Shown: positions 34,407 through 45,994 of the stretch, piece by piece
Numbering within the stretch: the first letter of the stretch is position 1
Layout: each line of letters opens with the position of its first letter
From: Lepas anatifera
Taxonomy: Eukaryota > Arthropoda > Thecostraca > Lepadidae
Assembly: GCA_034440635.1 (NCBI GenBank)
Contig: JAOTON010002246.1
Location: 177,001-241,000, forward strand
DNA: 64,000 nucleotides
Direction: 5' to 3'
Program-made: the position numbers and the translations under genes
The notes under the pieces: model-generated
Told to the model about the DNA's origin: nothing
The model's database searches: none
The model's input: only the letters and a program-made list of their open reading frames with translations

Positions 34407-35362
34407 TCAGTCAGTGTCAGTCAGAGTGCACTACCTCTGACCGACAGATGTTCCGGATGAGTGCACTGCCTCTGACCGTCAGATGTTCCGGCCGAGTGCA
34501 CTACCTCTGACCGACAGATGTTCCGGATGAGTGCACTGCCTCTGACCGTCAGATGTTCCGGCCGAGTGCACTACCTCTGACCGGCAGATGTTCCAGCTGA
34601 GTGCACTGCCTCTGACCGACAGATGTTCCGGCTGAGTTCACTGCCTCTGACCTGATAGATGTTCCGGCTGAGTGCACTGCCTCTGACCGACAGATGTTCC
34701 GGCTGAGTGCGTGGCCTCTGACCGACAGATGTTCCGGCTGAGTGCGCCGCCTCTGACCGACAGATGTTCCGGCTGAGTGCGCGGCCTCTGACCGAAAGAT
34801 GTTCTGACTGAGTGCGCCGCCTCAGACCGACAGATGTTCCGGCTGAGTGCGCGGCCTCTGACCGACAGATATTCCGGCTGAGTGCGCAGCCTCTGACCGA
34901 CAGATGTTCCGGCTGAGTGCGCGGCCTCTGACCGACAGATGTTCCGGCTGAGTGCGCGGCCTCTGACCGACAGATGTTCCGGCTGAGTGCGCGGCCTCTG
35001 ACCGACAGATGTTCCGGCTGAGTTCACTGCCTCTGACTGATAGATGTTCCGGCTGAGTGCACTGCCTCTGACCGACAGATGTTCCGGCTGAGAGCACTGC
35101 CTCTGACCGACAGATGTTCCGGCTGAGTGCGCGGCCTCTGACCGACAGATATTCCGGCTGAGTGCACTGCCTCTGACCGACAGATGTTCCGACTGAGTGC
35201 GCCGCCTCAGACCGACAGATGTTCCGGCTGAGTGCGCGGCCTCTGACCGACAGATGTTCCGGCTGAGTGCGTGGCCTCTGACCGACAGATGTTCCGGCTG
35301 AGTGCGCGGCCTCTGACCGACAGATGTTTGGGCTGAGTGCGCGGCCTCTGACCGAAAGATGT
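34407..35362. repeat. 35-bp minisatellite, about 27 units, inverted relative to the 31.6-kb array
   Basis: Unit CTCTGACCGACAGATGTTCC plus GGCTGAGTGCACTGC read on the plus strand, the same sequence as the first array in the opposite orientation. It ends at 35362 with CGAAAGATGTTTGGGG, like the edge of array 1 at the start codon. The two minus ORFs here are repeat shadows. Confidence 0.93.
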
Positions 35363-35371
35363 TTGGGGGAC

Positions 35372-36357
35372 CATATCCATGGGGCTCTAAAAGAAGTTGG
35401 ACGGCAGGGCCGGTGTCGGGCGGGACTGCGCATGGCACAGTGAAGAAATTATCATATAAAGCACTCCCAAATCACCCCTCCAAAACCGGAAGACATTCAG
35501 TTTTTTTCTTCAAGAAACACAATTATTTCCTGTTCCAGGAGGTACCCATTAAATGGGGAAAAAACCTCTTGGACATATTTTTACTGATCATCAATTATGA
35601 AACACTGGTCTGCTTCGGGGGGATAAATATATCAGGTGGGAGCCAAATCCTATCGTGAGCGTGCTGATAATCTCATCCGGGGAGCTACATTTCAGGTGGG
35701 CACCATTGACTCTTCGGGGGGGCACCCAGGGTCGATCAGGGGGAGGGGGCAAGTGTCCCCTTTGCCCCCTCCTGGATCCGCTTATGAATCACTGATTACA
35801 TGGTTAAAGTAACCCAGCAATTAAATGCCTTCACTTACGCTTTTGTCAGCCTGTTCCAACCTAAGCTCAATTCAGAACTAAGAAAAGCCCATCCTGCCAG
35901 CTTCATCACGGAAAATTTAGATAAGCAAATTATCAAATATATTTGTGATTGTCAATGTATTTTCTTGCAAACTAAAACTAGTGACGATCCGGGCGGAAGT
36001 GAACCCTTCTATGCGGTAAAGTATTACAGTTTAGCACATGGGTGTGGATTTAAGCACATGCATCTCTTGAGGTGCCCGGGCACCCCTATTGAAACGTCGA
36101 ATTAGTGCTAAAATTGCTTTAAATTTCTTGGCCTTCATTTTAACGAATTTAATGATTTTAAGCAGCCAGACCGGCCCGAGAAAATGCAAGAACAAGCTTT
36201 ATATCATGCTTTCTCTTTTAACCTGGTGGGTATTCACGTTGTTTTAAATTCGAGCACTGCAAACATTTTCAAAAACCGACGGCCCTACTTTGGTGTATAC
36301 CAACTTATTTTGCGGGTTATAAACTGTCATTTCCATATTTTCCCCGAATCGCTTGTT
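35372..36357 (-). repeat. Large inverted duplication, right arm
   Basis: Reverse complement of 32318-33222 with an extra segment of about 100 bp at about 35795-35885. Low divergence suggests a recent duplication or gene conversion between arms. Confidence 0.85.
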
Positions 36358-36901
36358 TAGGGCAAAAATTGACTTGATTTTGGGGAAACACTGGTCTGCT
36401 TTGGGGAAAATAAGGAACTTTTATCATCTCTGGATGATAAAACTGTTAGCATTGGCTCACGGATAATAATATTTGTGGTATAGTGTACCAGTTGGAATAC
36501 GCCACTACCAAGATCTGTCTGCTATCCGAACTCCCAGCGCATCGCAACAGTATTTAGTAAAATGAGACGCTCCACAGTTTGTAGGTGCGTGACCTATGAG
36601 GGTCCAGCTCTCACTAATCAATTAAATTCCTAATGATTCAACTGCAGCTCAGGCAAGAAACAGCTGTACTATCACCAATTCGCATTGCTAGTTTCGGCCA
36701 AGATCTCCACCTGAGCTGCGGTGCTGAGCGGCCGAGTTCGAGTGTACGCCGTGGTTTCCCTCGATGTAAGTGTCTCGCACGCCACTGAGCCTATCCACAG
36801 TTTTCTCGCCAGTAATACACCACTGAGATCGGGCATTCAGAGGAAGGAAGGGAGAGAGCATTGGGAGTCAGCATGACGCGCTGCTTCTCGCCGAAGGGAG
36901 C

Positions 36902-37918
36902 TTAACACGCGCCCTGCTGGGGGCAAAATTCGCCCCCTATCCTGGTTTTCCCCAGATAACGGAAAAACGAAGAAACGCAGAGCAACAAAACTTACAGTAC
37001 TTTATTCCTAATCAATTCTACGCATCTGACCAAATTTTTTTAGGTCAGGTTATGTCAGGTCAAGGAGCTATCCAAGGTCAAGCGACCCGACCTCAAAACC
37101 TAAAATCACCAGTTTGAAGCGGTGCCAAGGAGCATCTGCCAACCGATCAGTTTGAAACTTTAAAATATGATATGGTCATAAGGGTCTACAAATCTGCTAT
37201 CTCAGAATTTTGATATTGTTGACCTAAGGTGGGGTCAATTTTTTGACTACCCCATTATAAGTCCATAGTGAAAAATTGAAAGGGCTCGTTTTCAGTAAAT
37301 ACTAGATAGATATAGCTGAAAATCCTCACACCATGTATTCTTACCACGATCTTGACCCTAAGGTTGGGTTTTTGACCATCTGATCTCTCAAAGGTCATGT
37401 CAGGTCACAGGAGCATACAGTGATTGTTTTGCCACTAACTTCTCACTGAATTGAGATAAAGCTCTTATTTTGCTTGCATTGTGCTTATATTGTCACGGGG
37501 AGTCGATTGATATGCAACATGACTATACCAGGTCACCATGTGACCCTGACCTAGTTCGAGGTCAGGCCATTTTCCCAATTTGACCTTGCAAGGTCATATT
37601 ATACATCATTCGATTTGCCACGATGAGAGGAATCCAATGATGCATAAATACTTGCTCTAGCTTCGCTGAGTAAATATTTAGAGAGGAAACGTAGTGCCCT
37701 GTTGTAAGCCCATGGAACCTTCTTTGACCTATGCTGACCTCAATATTGACCTGACATAAAAATGCTTGCTATAATTTCTCTTCGTCTCGTCATGAGCTTT
37801 CGAACGCCGCCCGTAATTTTTCCTTAGCTTTCCTGGGAAATGAGATACGGAAGGGGGCGAAAAACGCCCCCCCCAGCGGGACGCGTCATGCCAGGGACCC
37901 CAGCGGGGCGCTTGTTAA
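36902..37918. mobile_element. TGACC-rich TTAA-flanked element
   Basis: 1017 bp from TTAACACGCGCCCTGCTGGG to CCAGCGGGGCGCTTGTTAA. Dense in GGTCA/TGACC motifs. No ORF. A diverged member of the family seen at 15.7 kb (shared order of tracts such as the ACTATACCAGGTCA segment). Confidence 0.72.
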
Positions 37919-38760
37919 AACCAAGGATTCGGGCAGGAGAACGCACGCGGTAACGGTAAACGGCGTAGGTTCTGCTATGGGTGGTGTGGCTGGTGTCCGC
38001 TGCAGGCTCCAGGGCTTAGGGAGTGAAGAAGTATGTAACCGTTAGCTGCTCTCGTAATACGAATCGTCAGGAAATGAAAACGTGTGATAGTTTTTGTTTG
38101 AGCCAAGAAACACGACCTCGGTTGAACGAAGGAGCCGTTAGGAGTTGGAGCAAGGGATGATTTAGTGCGCTTGCTTTGTTTGTCAAGTCACCTGATGTGA
38201 ACAGTCCGTCAGGTTCCCTCAATTACAGTTCAATTCTTTATATATAAATCTTTGATACGGAATAGCCCAGCGTCCTGAAAGGATGAAATTCAAAGACAAA
38301 AAATACGGTCCACATAAAAATCGTTCCTAAAAATGTTGATCAACAAAGCCAAGGGTGTGAAAACTGGCCTAAAGTTAATCGCGCCAAACCCACACTGTAA
38401 ATCCTTCTTTCAAACAAAGGTCACGGCTGAAGCTGTTTATAGAAACTTAAAATGTATTCAAAAAAGGAATGGCCCTTTAAATATAGAAAGAACACTGGCC
38501 TAACCAAGAAAGGAGTTAAGACTGGAAGTAAGAAATAAATGGTTACCATCAAACCTGACACTAATCTAAAGCCCGAAGAAAAAAATGCAAACCGAAATTT
38601 CTAAACGTTCTGCAAAACATTTATTAGAGGATTAAATAAGGCAACTGAAACACCAGTATTATTCTAAGAAATTAGAACCGCGCCAAAGCAAAAGGTCAGA
38701 AGGTAATTGTAGAAATCATGTCCGTAGAGTGACAGGTTATGCACGTTTTAGATATCACAC
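37919..38760. other. No gene recognised
   Basis: AT-rich sequence with poly-A-like stretches. No ORF over 60 codons, RNA gene or element border that I can support. Confidence 0.35.
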
Positions 38761-39102
38761 TACCTGCGATGTAGCCTAGACGCTGAAGCGTGCTAAAACC
38801 ATACAACACACACGCTACCTGCGATATCGGTTATAGACGCTGAAGCGCGCTAAAACCATACAACACACACGCTACCTGCGATATCGGTTATAGACGCTGA
38901 AGCGCGCTAAACCACAAAACACACACGCTACCTGCGATATCGGTTATAGACGCTGAAGCGTGCTAAAACCATACAACACACACGCTACCTGCGATATAGG
39001 CTTTAGACGCTGAAGCGTGCTAAAACCATACAACACACACGCTACCTGCGATATCGGTTATAGACGCTGAAGCGTGCTAAACCACAAAACACACACGCTA
39101 AC
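38761..39102. repeat. 57-bp minisatellite, six units
   Basis: Unit CTACCTGCGATATCGGTTAT, AGACGCTGAAGCGTGCTAAA, ACCATACAACACACACG. The middle of the unit (GCCTAGACGCTGAAGCG in the first copy, then CTAAA and ACACACAC) is closely similar to 20057-20095, which is next to the acceptor of the repeat exon. Confidence 0.88.
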
Positions 39103-40387
39103 AGCGGCAGGAATACAGTATTCCGTAGCAGGATTACCGAGAAATGAGGACATAAAAACCAATATCACTGCTAACAATAGAATCGCACACAGTACAACGC
39201 AGATAAAGGCTCAGAGATATACCTGAAATAGTTTGTGTGTTTCAACAAATTCTGTGTGTTCTGAAGCGTAGGTATTTCACTCTTTAAGACAGCTTTGTTT
39301 GAAATAAGGACATAAAGACAAAAGTGCCTTTCTGCACTGTTGCCAATACTGGTAGCAGTGCCCATATTCGCTAACAAAAACAGAGCGGTTCTGTCTCCGG
39401 ATTTGAACTTGGGAATTTTCCATAAAATCAGCACAATCACGGAGACATTGAGCGACAAGGCGTGCTCAGGCACATATACTTCAGCGACGGAAACAGACGC
39501 TAACTGCTTATCTGGCAAGAAGAATGTCTTTTAACGCAACAATTTTCTAGCCCCTAGTTTTTGTTTTGCCCCTGCTCCACTTGAGAGAACTAAATGGCTC
39601 CCGGGAAAATTTTGGGTTAATGACCCGATTGACACCTTTTTCATTCTTAAGGTCAGAATATTTGATTGAATGGGCATACGAAATTAAGCCACTCACTGAA
39701 ATGAACCATCTTAACCTCCTGTCACCTGAGGTCCCCCGTTATTTCTTCCTCCAATTGTCTTCAAGGAATACAACAACATGATGCTGAACGTGCGATTGTC
39801 TCAGTGAACTCACTGTGTCGATGTCTGAGGATGCTGATATATCCACAAGGCTTCTGTCAGCTGTTCCCTTCCGTTTTGGAATCACACTGAATATCCTCTG
39901 TTTGAAGTGACGAACCAGCGTCCTCCGGCCACTTCGCTTCACTCTATTCACTGTTTCACTCACGACACCAACTCAGATCTCACGTTTGGATTTCCCCTTC
40001 ACGCCTAGTAAAACCGCTGTTGCTCAACAGCTTCTACCAGTTCTACCTCACTGTGCTCAGACCTGCGTGGTAAGCGAACGCTAAACAGTGCCGAGGTTTT
40101 TGTGCGACGACAGAGCCGGTGGTTGAGCGGCGTTTGTTTGATAAGCGATGGAGCGTGGCTGAGAGAGCCGGCAGCGCTGGGAAGGCCCAGACTGCACAGA
40201 CGTGAGGGAACCCGGGCGGCGCGCGGCAGCCGCCGGCGCTGTTGCCTCACTGGCAGCGAGGGTCGACAGTGCGCTGCACTCACTTCGCACTGGGCATTCG
40301 TTCCGTGAGCTGGGCATTATGCGAGAGAATCAGTCCCACAATCTGCTGCAAGGCCCATTTACACTGACAGAATCTACGGCAGAATCT
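39103..40387. other. No gene recognised
   Basis: Contains a 115-codon minus ORF (39171-39518) and GC-rich overlapping ORFs at 40005-40320. None shows a domain or signal peptide that I recognise, and none has a convincing context. Confidence 0.3.
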
Positions 40388-40414
40388 GCAAGGTTGTTGT
40401 CGGCAGGCTACCCC

Positions 40415-40666
40415 GGCACGTGCTTCTGTGGTGTCGGTTGGCAGCAATCTCCGCTGATTCTGTCGGCACGTGCTTTTGTGGTGTCGGTTGGCAGCAATCT
40501 CCGCTGATTCTGTCGGCACTTGTTTCTCTGGCGTCGATTGGCAGCAATCTCCGCTGATTCTGTCGGCACGTGCTTCTGTGGCGTCGGTTGGCAGCAATCT
40601 CCGCTGATTCTGTCGGCACGTGCTTCTGTGGCGTCGGATGGCAGCAATCTCCGCTGATTCTGCTCA
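40415..40666. repeat. 50-bp minisatellite, five units
   Basis: Unit CCGCTGATTCTGTCGGCACG, TGCTTCTGTGGCGTCGGTTG, GCAGCAATCT. Fifty is not a multiple of three, so the overlapping minus ORFs (Cys/Arg/Gln-rich) are shadows. Confidence 0.9.
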
Positions 40667-40797
40667 GATTCTGCTGGGTGTGAATCAGCTTTTAATGATA
40701 TCGTTCACACGCGTTATAGGCATTTTCATGAATTTCGGCTAAAAATACCCCTAATTACTCTAAATTCCGGCATTCGACTAGGTGCCACATTCCCTTT

Positions 40798-41262
40798 AAA
40801 GGGAATGTGGCACCTTCACAACGTGATTTTAACTGAGATAGCCAAGTTGTAAAGCAGGTCGGAAAACCCGGTACTCCATATTTCATTTGTCTTGGAACTC
40901 GATATTTCCGTAGAAAAAAGCTAAAACCTACCTGACACCAGCCCCCTCAGCCCTCCCCCGTCGCCGGCGGCCATTGTTGTGAGCTACTGGTGTGACGACA
41001 TATGCTGACGTCACGATGAGCATCAGCCAATCGAAGCCCTTGAAGCGTTTCAAGTATGGTAGTGGTTGCCAGATCGTGACATCATCCACAGGCTGATATT
41101 TATTTCTTTTCTAGAGGAGTATTTTTAAAAACCAAATATTGAGCTTATTGTACATTTTTCAGAGAAATTTTGAGTGGTTTCATTATTTTTGACTAAGAGT
41201 ACGCCTAATAACACTAATAACACTAAATTCCAGGATTCGACCAAGGTGCCACATTCCCTTTA
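40798..41262. mobile_element. MITE, GGAATGTGGCACCTT family, copy 3, with a partial copy head-to-head
   Basis: Complete copy with perfect ends AGGGAATGTGGCACCTT and AAGGTGCCACATTCCCTTTAA. Immediately to the left, about 40700-40797 is the inverted end of another copy, sharing the central TTTAAA. This suggests insertion of one copy at the end of another. Confidence 0.8.
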
Positions 41263-42628
41263 AGCTCAGATTATGATTGTCCAAAATAAGAGATGCGTCA
41301 GCTTATGATGGTCCAAAGTAAAACATGCGTCAAATGGAACTTAAAAAATACGGACCGTGAGTAGGTTTCATGTGATGTAGGGAAGAGTGGGGTAAGATGC
41401 CCCATCGGGTAAGATGTCCCCCGTCCCCTCTTCCGGCAATCCTGGCCACCACTGGTAAATAATATTGTTCTTGGTCGAAATCAGAGGCTTCGATTATTTC
41501 TTGCTCAAAAATTTAGCTTCCTTCTGTGGCTTGCGTGAAGCTGGTGTGTAAGTCTTTGTTTCGACGTTTTTCTAAAAGAAGAACTGCCCACATAGGCTGC
41601 AGATATCTCAAAGAATATTGGATGCGTGCTTTGTTTCACTTCCCATTACGAATGATGGCATATTGAACTCATTAACTGACCATTTCCCTTGAGTGTATTA
41701 ATTGTATGATTTTTGCCTTCATGTTTATCTAGTTTGGGTACTGATGGGAAAGATGCCCCCTCAACGAATGGGGAAAGTTGCCCATGGGGTATCTTTCCCC
41801 GGAGAAATACCTATAACGCCATTTTTTAGAGTAAACAACTATGTGTTAAACTTGGGGTTAGTCCAAACCTTACCCACGGGCAGCACCATGGAATTGTTAC
41901 TGGGGGCTGCGGACCCTGGACTGGTGGTGGCGTGGGGGGGACGTAAACTTTAAATTAGCTGTCTTCGAAAAATCTAATGACCATGAAGCTCATGAGCAAA
42001 TTTACGTAGGTCAACGTAGGTAGGTAATAGGGAGACAACAAAAACCTAGGTCGATTTCCAAAACTTGTTGGGAGACGTCCCCACTGATTGGCGAGTTAGG
42101 GGATCTGTCCTCCCGTTCCTGTCCTCTGCTTTCGACGCTCATGACCGTACGTGTTAAATAAGAGCAACTTCAATCTGTCGCTTTGTATCTAACCTGTCCG
42201 ATCGAAGGCCTCGCACCTGAACCCAGGCCACTAACGCAGAAAATCACATAACAGCAAAATTTTGTGGTTGGTGGTTTCAATCGATAAAGCGAATCCCAGC
42301 TCAATCATCAAAACCTTGGAACAATTATTTGGGAGTTCACCGGACCTGGCCTGATGCCCCAACCGGAGATGACCTCAAGGCGGGTTCAGATCAAACTGGT
42401 GTGGTGGAGGCACAAAGCAATTAAATTGAAATGGACAAAACCCTAAAACATATTTTAAAACAAAATTGGTCAAAATCGGTAAATTTTGGCCGGTTAGGAA
42501 GGGGCTATGGCTGGACTGTTTACCCTGGATTCGCCTATGAATGAGCTAGACCTAAGATATTCCACATGGTTAATCCTGCAAAGCTCCGTAACTGATCTCT
42601 TACGTCGTCCCTACATTTGCCATCCCGG

Positions 42629-42815
42629 TAGCCCAGTTGGTAGAGCGTTGGGCTCCGGCTCGCTGCTCAGGAATCTGCAGTGGCAGTGCATGTCCAAGCC
42701 TGGGATCGGTTCTCCTGAGACGCTCCGGTACTCAATAGTTTACCCGACGCAGGTCGGCTGGCAACTGACTGGTGAGAGGGTGACCTGAGAGAGGCGACTG
42801 TCCCTGTGATTTATG
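42629..42815 (+). mobile_element. tRNA-derived SINE, copy 1
   Basis: Perfect Pol III box A TAGCCCAGTTGG at 42629-42640, followed by GTAGAGCG as in a tRNA D arm. A degenerate box-B-like GATCGGTTCTCC occurs at about 42704-42715. The 3' part (GGCTGGCAACTGACTGG, GAGGGTGACCTGAGAGAGG) recurs inverted at 52823-53190, which proves it is repetitive. The overlapping 93-codon ORF is incidental. Confidence 0.6.
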
Positions 42816-42821
42816 GGACGT

Positions 42822-43845
42822 TTAACCCGCGCCCCACCGGGGTCCGGCGCCACCTTCGCCCCACCGGGGGCCATCGATGGCCCCCTCTAATTCCAAAAAT
42901 ATGGGCGTTAGCGCAAATCTGCAAATTGCAATAGAAAGCTCGCGTGAATTCAGGAAGAAATTACTTCGCATGTTTTAGCGCTCAGGTCAATGGTTTGACC
43001 TCCAGAGGTTAAATTAGGTCAAGATCGGCTATTTTCACTCAAATATGCAATGATTAAGCAGACTGGGCATAACTCTTATGTCATTAGAGCTATTGAGGCC
43101 TGGTAAAGTACATTTGATAGCAAATTGCCAGTACTTTTTCCGCCATGTGGAACGTAAAGACCTCCCGCCAGTGGTTTGACCGCCAGAGGTCACCTCGTGA
43201 CCTAATATGACCTGAGGTCACGAAAAGTCAAAAAGTAACCTTGCCGTATATCAAATGAAAGCCAGTGACAAGACAAACACGATGGTGTTTGTTTCACCGC
43301 TCTAGCTCAATTAGGTCAAAAGTTATTGTCAAAATACTGTTTTTGACCTCTGGTGACCTTGGATGACCTTGGAAAAGTCAAAGGGAAAATATGACCCCTG
43401 GGAACCGTGAAAGGGTGTCCAAAAACGTTGTTCTGAACAGTCTGAGTATTTGCAATCATTTTTGTGGCTTTTATATCATGAAATAGCTTTTCCCTATGCT
43501 TTTCCAATGGGAGAGGTCGCCTCGTAACCTGACCTCAGGGCACGAAATCGAAAAATCCCGGATATACACTTTGTAGACCCTGGAGGGTCATAAAGTGTAG
43601 GAAGTTTCAAATCGATCGACTTTGAAATGTAGCTCTTACAGAGCTCTAAAGGTGAAGTGAGGTGACCTTGCTTGACCTCGTCTGGTGACCTGACCTTGGG
43701 TGACCCGGGGTAAAAATTTCAGGGATGATGGGAAAATGATGCAGTGAGAGGTAGAGCCCTCAACCGTGGTGCTGCGCCTCGTCGTTTTTCTGCTATCCCG
43801 AAAACTTTAGGGGGCTATCGATGCCCCCGGTGGGGCGAGGGTTAA
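42822..43845. mobile_element. TGACC-rich TTAA-flanked element, best-preserved long copy
   Basis: 1024 bp from TTAACCCGCGCCCCACCGGG to CCCCCGGTGGGGCGAGGGTTAA (ends quoted in part). Interior contains many GGTCA/TGACC motifs and no ORF. Copies at 30307-31256 (same orientation) and 14220-15336 (inverted). Inserted directly next to the SINE. Confidence 0.78.
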
Positions 43846-43877
43846 CTTTGACTTTTGAATTAACTCTTCTTTGCAGG

Positions 43878-44290
43878 AGTGGCTCGCTCCGATGGTGCGG
43901 CTAGGGTCTCCGCGACAAGTTCATCGATGACCTTAGTGAGACTCCGACTCCAAAAGCTAAACTTGCAACAACATTCATCTAAAAAGGCTCTGGAAGAGGG
44001 AATAGTTAAAGGGTTTGCAAAAGCAAAGGTATCTAAAAAGACGTGGACGAGGCAGGCAAAAGCTGTATAAGGGAAGAAAGACAGTGGGCATGACGATACC
44101 AGATACCTCATCTGCGGAGTATTGTTCTCTCGTGCGAAGAATGAATCGAGTACGCTGCCTGCGAAGGCTGGGCCTGTGTGCCTTGACGAGAAGGCTAAGT
44201 TTGCTGTGCGCCATAAATGATAGACTGAAAGCCTGTGACGGTAAGTGGGAGGAGGCTTCGAGTAGCCACAAACCATTTCTTACTGCCTGA
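43878..44290 (+). pseudogene. Decayed transposon ORF fragment
   Basis: Preceded by an acceptor-like AACTCTTCTTTGCAG. One frame reads LRDKFIDDLSETPTPKAKLATT before a stop; the reverse-strand copy at 52590-52800 gives LREKLLGDSSETPSPKTELATT in the matching frame, so this frame is the conserved one. The following 90 codons (44015-44290) are basic with SAEYCSLVRRMNRVR. Stops and frame changes show decay. The family is not identified. Confidence 0.45.
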
Positions 44291-44499
44291 AGTGAATGCT
44301 TTTGTACTTAAGAACTTCTAGTCCATGTTTGTATTAAAATGAGGAATTGAAACAAAGGGAGCGCAAAATAGACAAGGTTGAGGATTTAGGGGAGGTTCTC
44401 AGAAACCTCGTACTAGTTTACTTCGGTTTTGTACTTCGTTCTTTTGTGTGTGTGTGTGATTTTATATTACTTTTATGGTATGCTTTATCCTTGGTTTTT

Positions 44500-45512
44500 A
44501 TGTTGATAAGGTGTTCACTGGCCTGTCCCCTTGAATCCGGAAATGTAAAAACACTGAAGATTGTATATTCGGGCACAGCCCTGCATCAGAATCATGTAGT
44601 AAATATCAAAATTCTTAGCCATAGTGCAGCCAGACCTCGAATTGAGCTTCACAAAAATGCATTTTAGAATGAATTGTTTAAAAATGGATGTCGTGACTTA
44701 ATCATTGGTATGATTGATCACATCAACTAGCTATGAGAGATGGATTTGTTTAAGGGGCACATACTAGGGGAAGGGTGTTGAATAAGTATGATATACAAAT
44801 AAAAAATGATGATGCTTTTTTGCAAACAGACGTATACTCATTCGATGCTTAACGTTGGGCCAGAGGTACAGGCTGTGCAAAAGGGTTTATCAATTACAAG
44901 CCATATTAACTAATATTATGTAAGGGATTGAGTTTAGGGATAAGTTCACCCTGACCACTAAGTACAATCGTAATTAAATAATGCGAGCGAGGAGTCTATA
45001 GTAAAATATAGAATCATGCTGAATTAAAGGGGAACGTTTGCAGTCATTACACCGATCTAGTATCACGTTTACTAGTGCTTAATAAGTAGTTATTGTTAGC
45101 ATTTTAGCTACGGTCAACTGAAAAAAGTAATAAGAACAGAAATATACAAATAACCGATTAAGATACTTCAGCGAATTTTTTATTGTTAATGAAAAGCTAG
45201 TGTTTGCCTGAAATAAAAGAGACGTCTGTCACACAAATGGTGGTCTAGTTTTGTTGTATTGTCGGCATTACTCTTAGCTTAGAGGTAGGATGGTTGTTGT
45301 CACGACATCCATTTTTTTAACAATTCATTCTAAAAGACATTTGTGTAAAGCTCAATTCGAGGTCTGGCTGCACTATGACTGATAATTTTTTTATATTTAC
45401 TATATGATTCTGATGAAGGGCTGTGTCCGAACATACAATCTTCAGTGTTTTTTACATTTCTGTATTCGAGGGGACAGGCCAGTGAACACCTTATCAACTT
45501 ATCATCATGCCC
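44500..45512. repeat. Foldback pair, about 200-bp arms at 44500-44695 and 45300-45512
   Basis: The two arms are inverted copies: AAGGTGTTCACTGGCCTGTC against GACAGGCCAGTGAACACCTT, CAGCCAGACCTCGAATTGAG against its complement, and GAATTGTT...GATGTCGTGA. The 600-bp loop is AT-rich and empty. Both minus ORF 45330-45530 and plus ORF 44347-44667 translate this repeat and are not genes. Confidence 0.8.
45410..45432 (+). other. Hammerhead-core-like motif in the foldback arm
   Basis: CTGATGA, the hairpin AGGGC-TGT-GTCC, then GAAC. The opposite arm has CTGATGC with a perfect GGGC/GCCC stem and GAATA (minus, near 44589). Combining the copies suggests an ancestor close to CTGATGA-stem-GAA. No full set of flanking stems has been demonstrated. 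Confidence 0.35.
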
Positions 45513-45994
45513 CTTGCCGCAGCACTTCAAAATCTATCAACGGTTAGTTTTTATCGTTAGCTTTACGTAACTTTGTTTTATCATTTGACGTGGAAACGTG
45601 AAAAAGCACCTACATGTCTTATAAATGTGTGTGGATGCTTCTAAATATATTCTGACTTCTGAATAGTACTTAAATGATTACGAACGAAGCAAAGAACTAC
45701 GAAAAAGCTACTTCATCAACAATAGACCAAAATGTGGTAAGATGCCCAGAGGTGGGGCATCTTACCAAGCACCAGGGGCGTCTTACCCACCCCATGGGAT
45801 AAGACGCCCCTTTGCAAGTCCCTAGAAAATCATAAAGTAAGAAAATATGATAATTATCAGCAATTTCATCGACTCTATAAGGAAGATAAATGATCATGCT
45901 GCGACTTGGTACCTAAAGCGGCGCTGTTGGTACCGCGGTTATTTCATAATCCTGATTTCCCTAAACCCTGGGCATCTTAACCCACTCTCCCCTA

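Larger units (their letters stand above)
41378..45994. mobile_element. Long TIR element (TAGGGAAGAGTGGGGTAAGATG ends) with nested insertions
   Basis: Left end TAGGGAAGAGTGGGG with GTAAGATGCCCC; right end CATCTTAACCCACTCTCCCCTA. Sub-terminal blocks also pair in inverted order (GATGCCCCCTC and TTTCCCC at about 41750-41800 against GGGGCGTCTTACCC and GACGCCCC at 45770-45812). About 4.6 kb, including a SINE (42629-42815), a TTAA element (42822-43845), a decayed ORF (43878-44290) and a foldback pair. Superfamily not assigned. Confidence 0.55.
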
